From contig CAJNOI010000007.1 of the NCBI GenBank assembly GCA_905250115.1, positions 855,796-919,795 of the forward strand: a DNA stretch of 64,000 bases, written 5' to 3'. Below, piece after piece: positions 61,180 to 64,000 of the stretch. The translations under genes and the position numbers were made by a program. Origin of the DNA: Adineta steineri. Lineage: Eukaryota > Rotifera > Eurotatoria > Adinetida > Adinetidae. A model generated the notes under the pieces. The model was not told the origin of the DNA. It ran no database searches and saw only the letters and a program-made list of their open reading frames with translations. Position 1 is the stretch's first letter. Each line of letters opens with the position of its first letter.

Positions 61180-64000
61180 ATGAAAAGTTTATTAATCTCA
61201 ACAAGTCAACAAGAAAAATTAATACAAAATGAAACAGAACGTCGACGAACAATTCGTCTTCTTCAAGTTAGTTTAATTTAATTTTTTTCTCAAGAATAGA
61301 AATATTATAATTTTCTATAATAGACACGTCAGATTGAAAAAGAACGTGCTGCTCAACTTCGTCAAACAATTGCGGATGAAAAGAAAAAACAAACATATGT
61401 TTTAATTAATCAACTTCAAGTAAATTATTTTTAGATTTTACATCTCTTATTTTTTCTCTTACATAATAGAATGAATGGGCACAAGAAAAAGCTGATTTAC
61501 ATGAGAATCTTGAATATCAATTTCGTGAAAACCTTATGGAAATGGGAAAAGGTCATAAAGAAGCGAATGATCAAGTAAAATATACTTTCTCGAATAATTT
61601 ATTCGTATATGAATATTATTTCTTAGCCTGATTATGAACAAGAATGGTTGAAGAAGACATTAGATAATGATGCACGAGCATCTGAACGAGGTCATCAAGC
61701 AATTGATAAACTTCATGTAGATATGATGCAAAATGAAAACGAACGTAATCTTCATATTCTTCATCGGTTTGTTTAAATTTTATCTAACTAATATACATAT
61801 ATATCTTTTCTCTATAGAAAAGCAGCACTTGAATTAGAAAAATTACGAGCGCAACGTATTGCTAAATTACCTGTACCAGAAGATCCTTTACGTGATCTTC
61901 AATCAAAACCAAGTAAGTCCATTACTTAATTTTTGGTTTTTTAAATCTTTATCAACTAAGTTCTACACACTGCATGATAAGATATCGAATAAAACTTCTA
62001 GAAAAAATTGTCAGACGTTACTCTGCACTTCTATTAATCGATACCTCAAGGCACAACTATTGTGTACACATTATTTCATTAATAAATTCGATATATTTTT
62101 CTAGCAACAATTGTTACTGTTCATGATCCATATAATTTTTCAACAACACGATATCATCTAGAAGAACGTCTTGTTACTAAAGAAGATGATCAAGAAGTAA
62201 AATAAATCTATTCAATTATGATTTAAATCTATAAAAGAAATTTTTTTTCAGGCTGATGCAGCACAAGATGCTATTGTTGAACAAGAACGTGTAGATACAT
62301 ATGTTTCCGATAAACAACGTTTATGGAATGAACAACAAGAAAAAGCGCGAGTTCGTGGTGATAATGCACTTAAACGTGAAGTTCTTGACAATGTAAGATT
62401 TATTTGTCTCGATAATACAAAAGAAAATAATATTCTTTTTTTTTATTAGGCATATGATAATGTACTTGATGAATTAAGTAAACTTGAAAGACAAGATCGA
62501 GAACGTCGTCAAAAAGAAATACAAAATCTTCCTGTAAATATTATTTAAAATATCAAATAAAAATTTCGATTTGTTTTTTTTTCTTCTTTAGAAAAGTATA
62601 TTTATTCCTCCATGGCGTCGTGAAGAAGAACGTGAAGATAAACAACGACAAATGGAAACAGCATTTGAACATGCATATCAAGAAACTCATCAAAAACGTA
62701 TGTTGAGAAAGAAAATATCGAAATAAATAGAAAATACTTTATTTCGTTTAGAACCAATTCCAATTATTCTTATGAATGAAGATGAAAATATTGATGAAGA
62801 AGATGCAGCTAGTGATCGAACACTTATAGCAGATAATGAACAAGAAGTAGAAAATCCATCACCTGAATATCGTATGGCAACAATAACTCCATCAGTTAAT
62901 ACAATGCCACTTGCAGATGAAAACCATGAAGATGATGAAGCAACATTAGCTGATCCAACTATAATGACATTACAAACACCATTACCAGAACAGCCAGTTA
63001 TAAAACAACAAAATATTCATCGTTTAATGGAAAAAATTCAACGACAAAGACAAGCAGCACAAAATCGAACTGATCAACAACAAACACTTGTTACACCAAC
63101 AATTAAAACACCTAAACGACTTGTTGTTAGTCCTGGTTATGAAGAAAGTAGTAGTACATCAGCTGATTCATCAGTAACACAACCAAATATACGAGATGAA
63201 GAAGAACAACAATCATCAGCAAATACGACAACTGCTGAAATTGAAGAACGACGAGTTCAACTTGAGTTTGTTCATGTTTTTATTTCTAATATTTCAAATC
63301 ATTATTTTCTTTTATAGATTTCGAAAACAAGCACTTGAAGAACAAATACGTATTTTATCTGCACGAGCAAATATTATGCCACAAATGTCTACTCAACGTC
63401 CAATGGTTTCATCATCATCTGATATATCTATTGAAAGTTTATTGAAAAATTTACGTATGACAAATAATACAGGTAGTATACCATCATCATCAGCATCATC
63501 AGTATATGCTGTTGGTAAACGACAAACAGATGATCATGAACAATTTGCTCAAGCTGTTCAAGCTATTGTTAGTTCAGATGAATCACAATTACAAACATCA
63601 TCATCCGGTATTGCCATTGAAGATGATGAACGATCCCATGAAACTATGTCAGATGATGCGAATAGAGGAAGACTTTTATATGACAGATATGAAAGTCATT
63701 CATCAGAAGATCGAGATCATTCATTAGAAGATCTTATTTCACGTCTTCTTGCTACACAACAACAATCAAATAATAAACAATATCAAGGTATCTATTAAAT
63801 CTCATTGCATTCTTTTATATATAGACATTTTTTTCTCCGATATAATTTAGATGAATCACCAATTCATATGGTATCATCGAATAATGAAATAAGAAATCCA
63901 TCATTAATCATAGATGATCTTGTTGATGATGTTTTATCTTCAATATCATCATTATCAAATAATACACCTGTTGATCAACGATCAATATCACCTGAAATTG
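61180..64000 (+). CDS. CEP295: CEP295-like centriolar protein (3' end beyond window)
   Basis: Twelve exons are visible and join in phase: 61180-61266, 61324-61419, 61470-61574, 61627-61766, 61818-61912, 62105-62196, 62252-62392, 62450-62533, 62592-62697, 62752-63265, 63318-63787 and 63851 onward. The N-terminal about 300 residues match CEP295: ETERRRTIRLLQTRQIEKER, then NEWAQEKADLHENLEYQFRE, LMEMGKGHKEANDQPDYEQE, KLRAQRIAKLPVPEDPL and RREEEREDKQRQMETAFEHA. The human protein has ERRRKLRLLQVREQERDIAL and SMGEGHRQAKENEPD at the matching places. CEP295 is needed to convert centrioles to centrosomes and to elongate centriole walls. The later exons are Ser/Thr/Gln-rich and acidic, typical of its long middle region. 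Introns are 50-60 nt except one of 192 nt. The gene is cut by the window end, not broken. Confidence 0.88.

Overview
The window looks like nuclear DNA of a small invertebrate, most likely a bdelloid rotifer. This is inferred from gene content and style, because no marker gene settles it. The DNA is AT-rich and coding exons are broken by many introns of about 50-60 nt with GT-AG borders. Most gene products are clearly animal: CEP70, SART3, NOS1AP, PRPS, MTPAP and CEP295. Mixed among them are kinds of genes for which bdelloids are known: a stand-alone ammonia-dependent NAD synthetase of bacterial type, a secreted intronless glycosidase-like protein, an intronless LDLa/EGF seven-helix receptor, and an F-box/LRR-like protein. 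Two 100-N gaps (403-502, 10664-10763) show this is a scaffolded assembly.

Left part (1-19.3 kb): CEP70 on the minus strand, with a small plus-strand ORF nested in one intron; a short unknown three-exon gene; an intronless F-box protein; a two-exon CCHC zinc-knuckle protein; and SART3/Prp24, the U6 snRNP recycling factor, with a small TA-flanked MITE in an intron. A TTAA-flanked piggyBac-type MITE lies just upstream of SART3.

Middle (20-39.5 kb): NOS1AP (PTB adaptor), then about 5.8 kb without a convincing gene apart from a decayed DNA transposon with long inverted arms. Next come a 200-residue rotifer-type protein, the secreted glycosidase-like gene, and a coiled-coil DUF4515/CCDC166-like gene whose largest intron holds a near-perfect 368-bp hairpin element. 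Then come inorganic pyrophosphatase, an AUH-type enoyl-CoA hydratase and NadE, all on the plus strand. A 630-bp near-perfect palindrome follows.

Right part (39.8-64 kb): a 1625-residue LDLa/EGF/7TM receptor, a decayed coding patch, a divergent bZIP, PRPP synthetase with an N-terminal extension, a 22-residue-repeat (STPR-like) protein, a second TTAA MITE, a type I membrane protein, a CCDC81-like HU-fold protein, mitochondrial poly(A) polymerase, and CEP295 running off the right end.

Three threads tie the region together. (1) A strong splice acceptor sits within a few to about 40 bases upstream of the start codon in roughly ten genes, as expected if messages are trans-spliced with a spliced leader. 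(2) Most introns much longer than 60 nt that I examined carry an inserted repeat or a nested ORF. (3) Four genes (CEP70, the CCDC166-like gene, CCDC81-like, CEP295) belong to centriole or cilium families.
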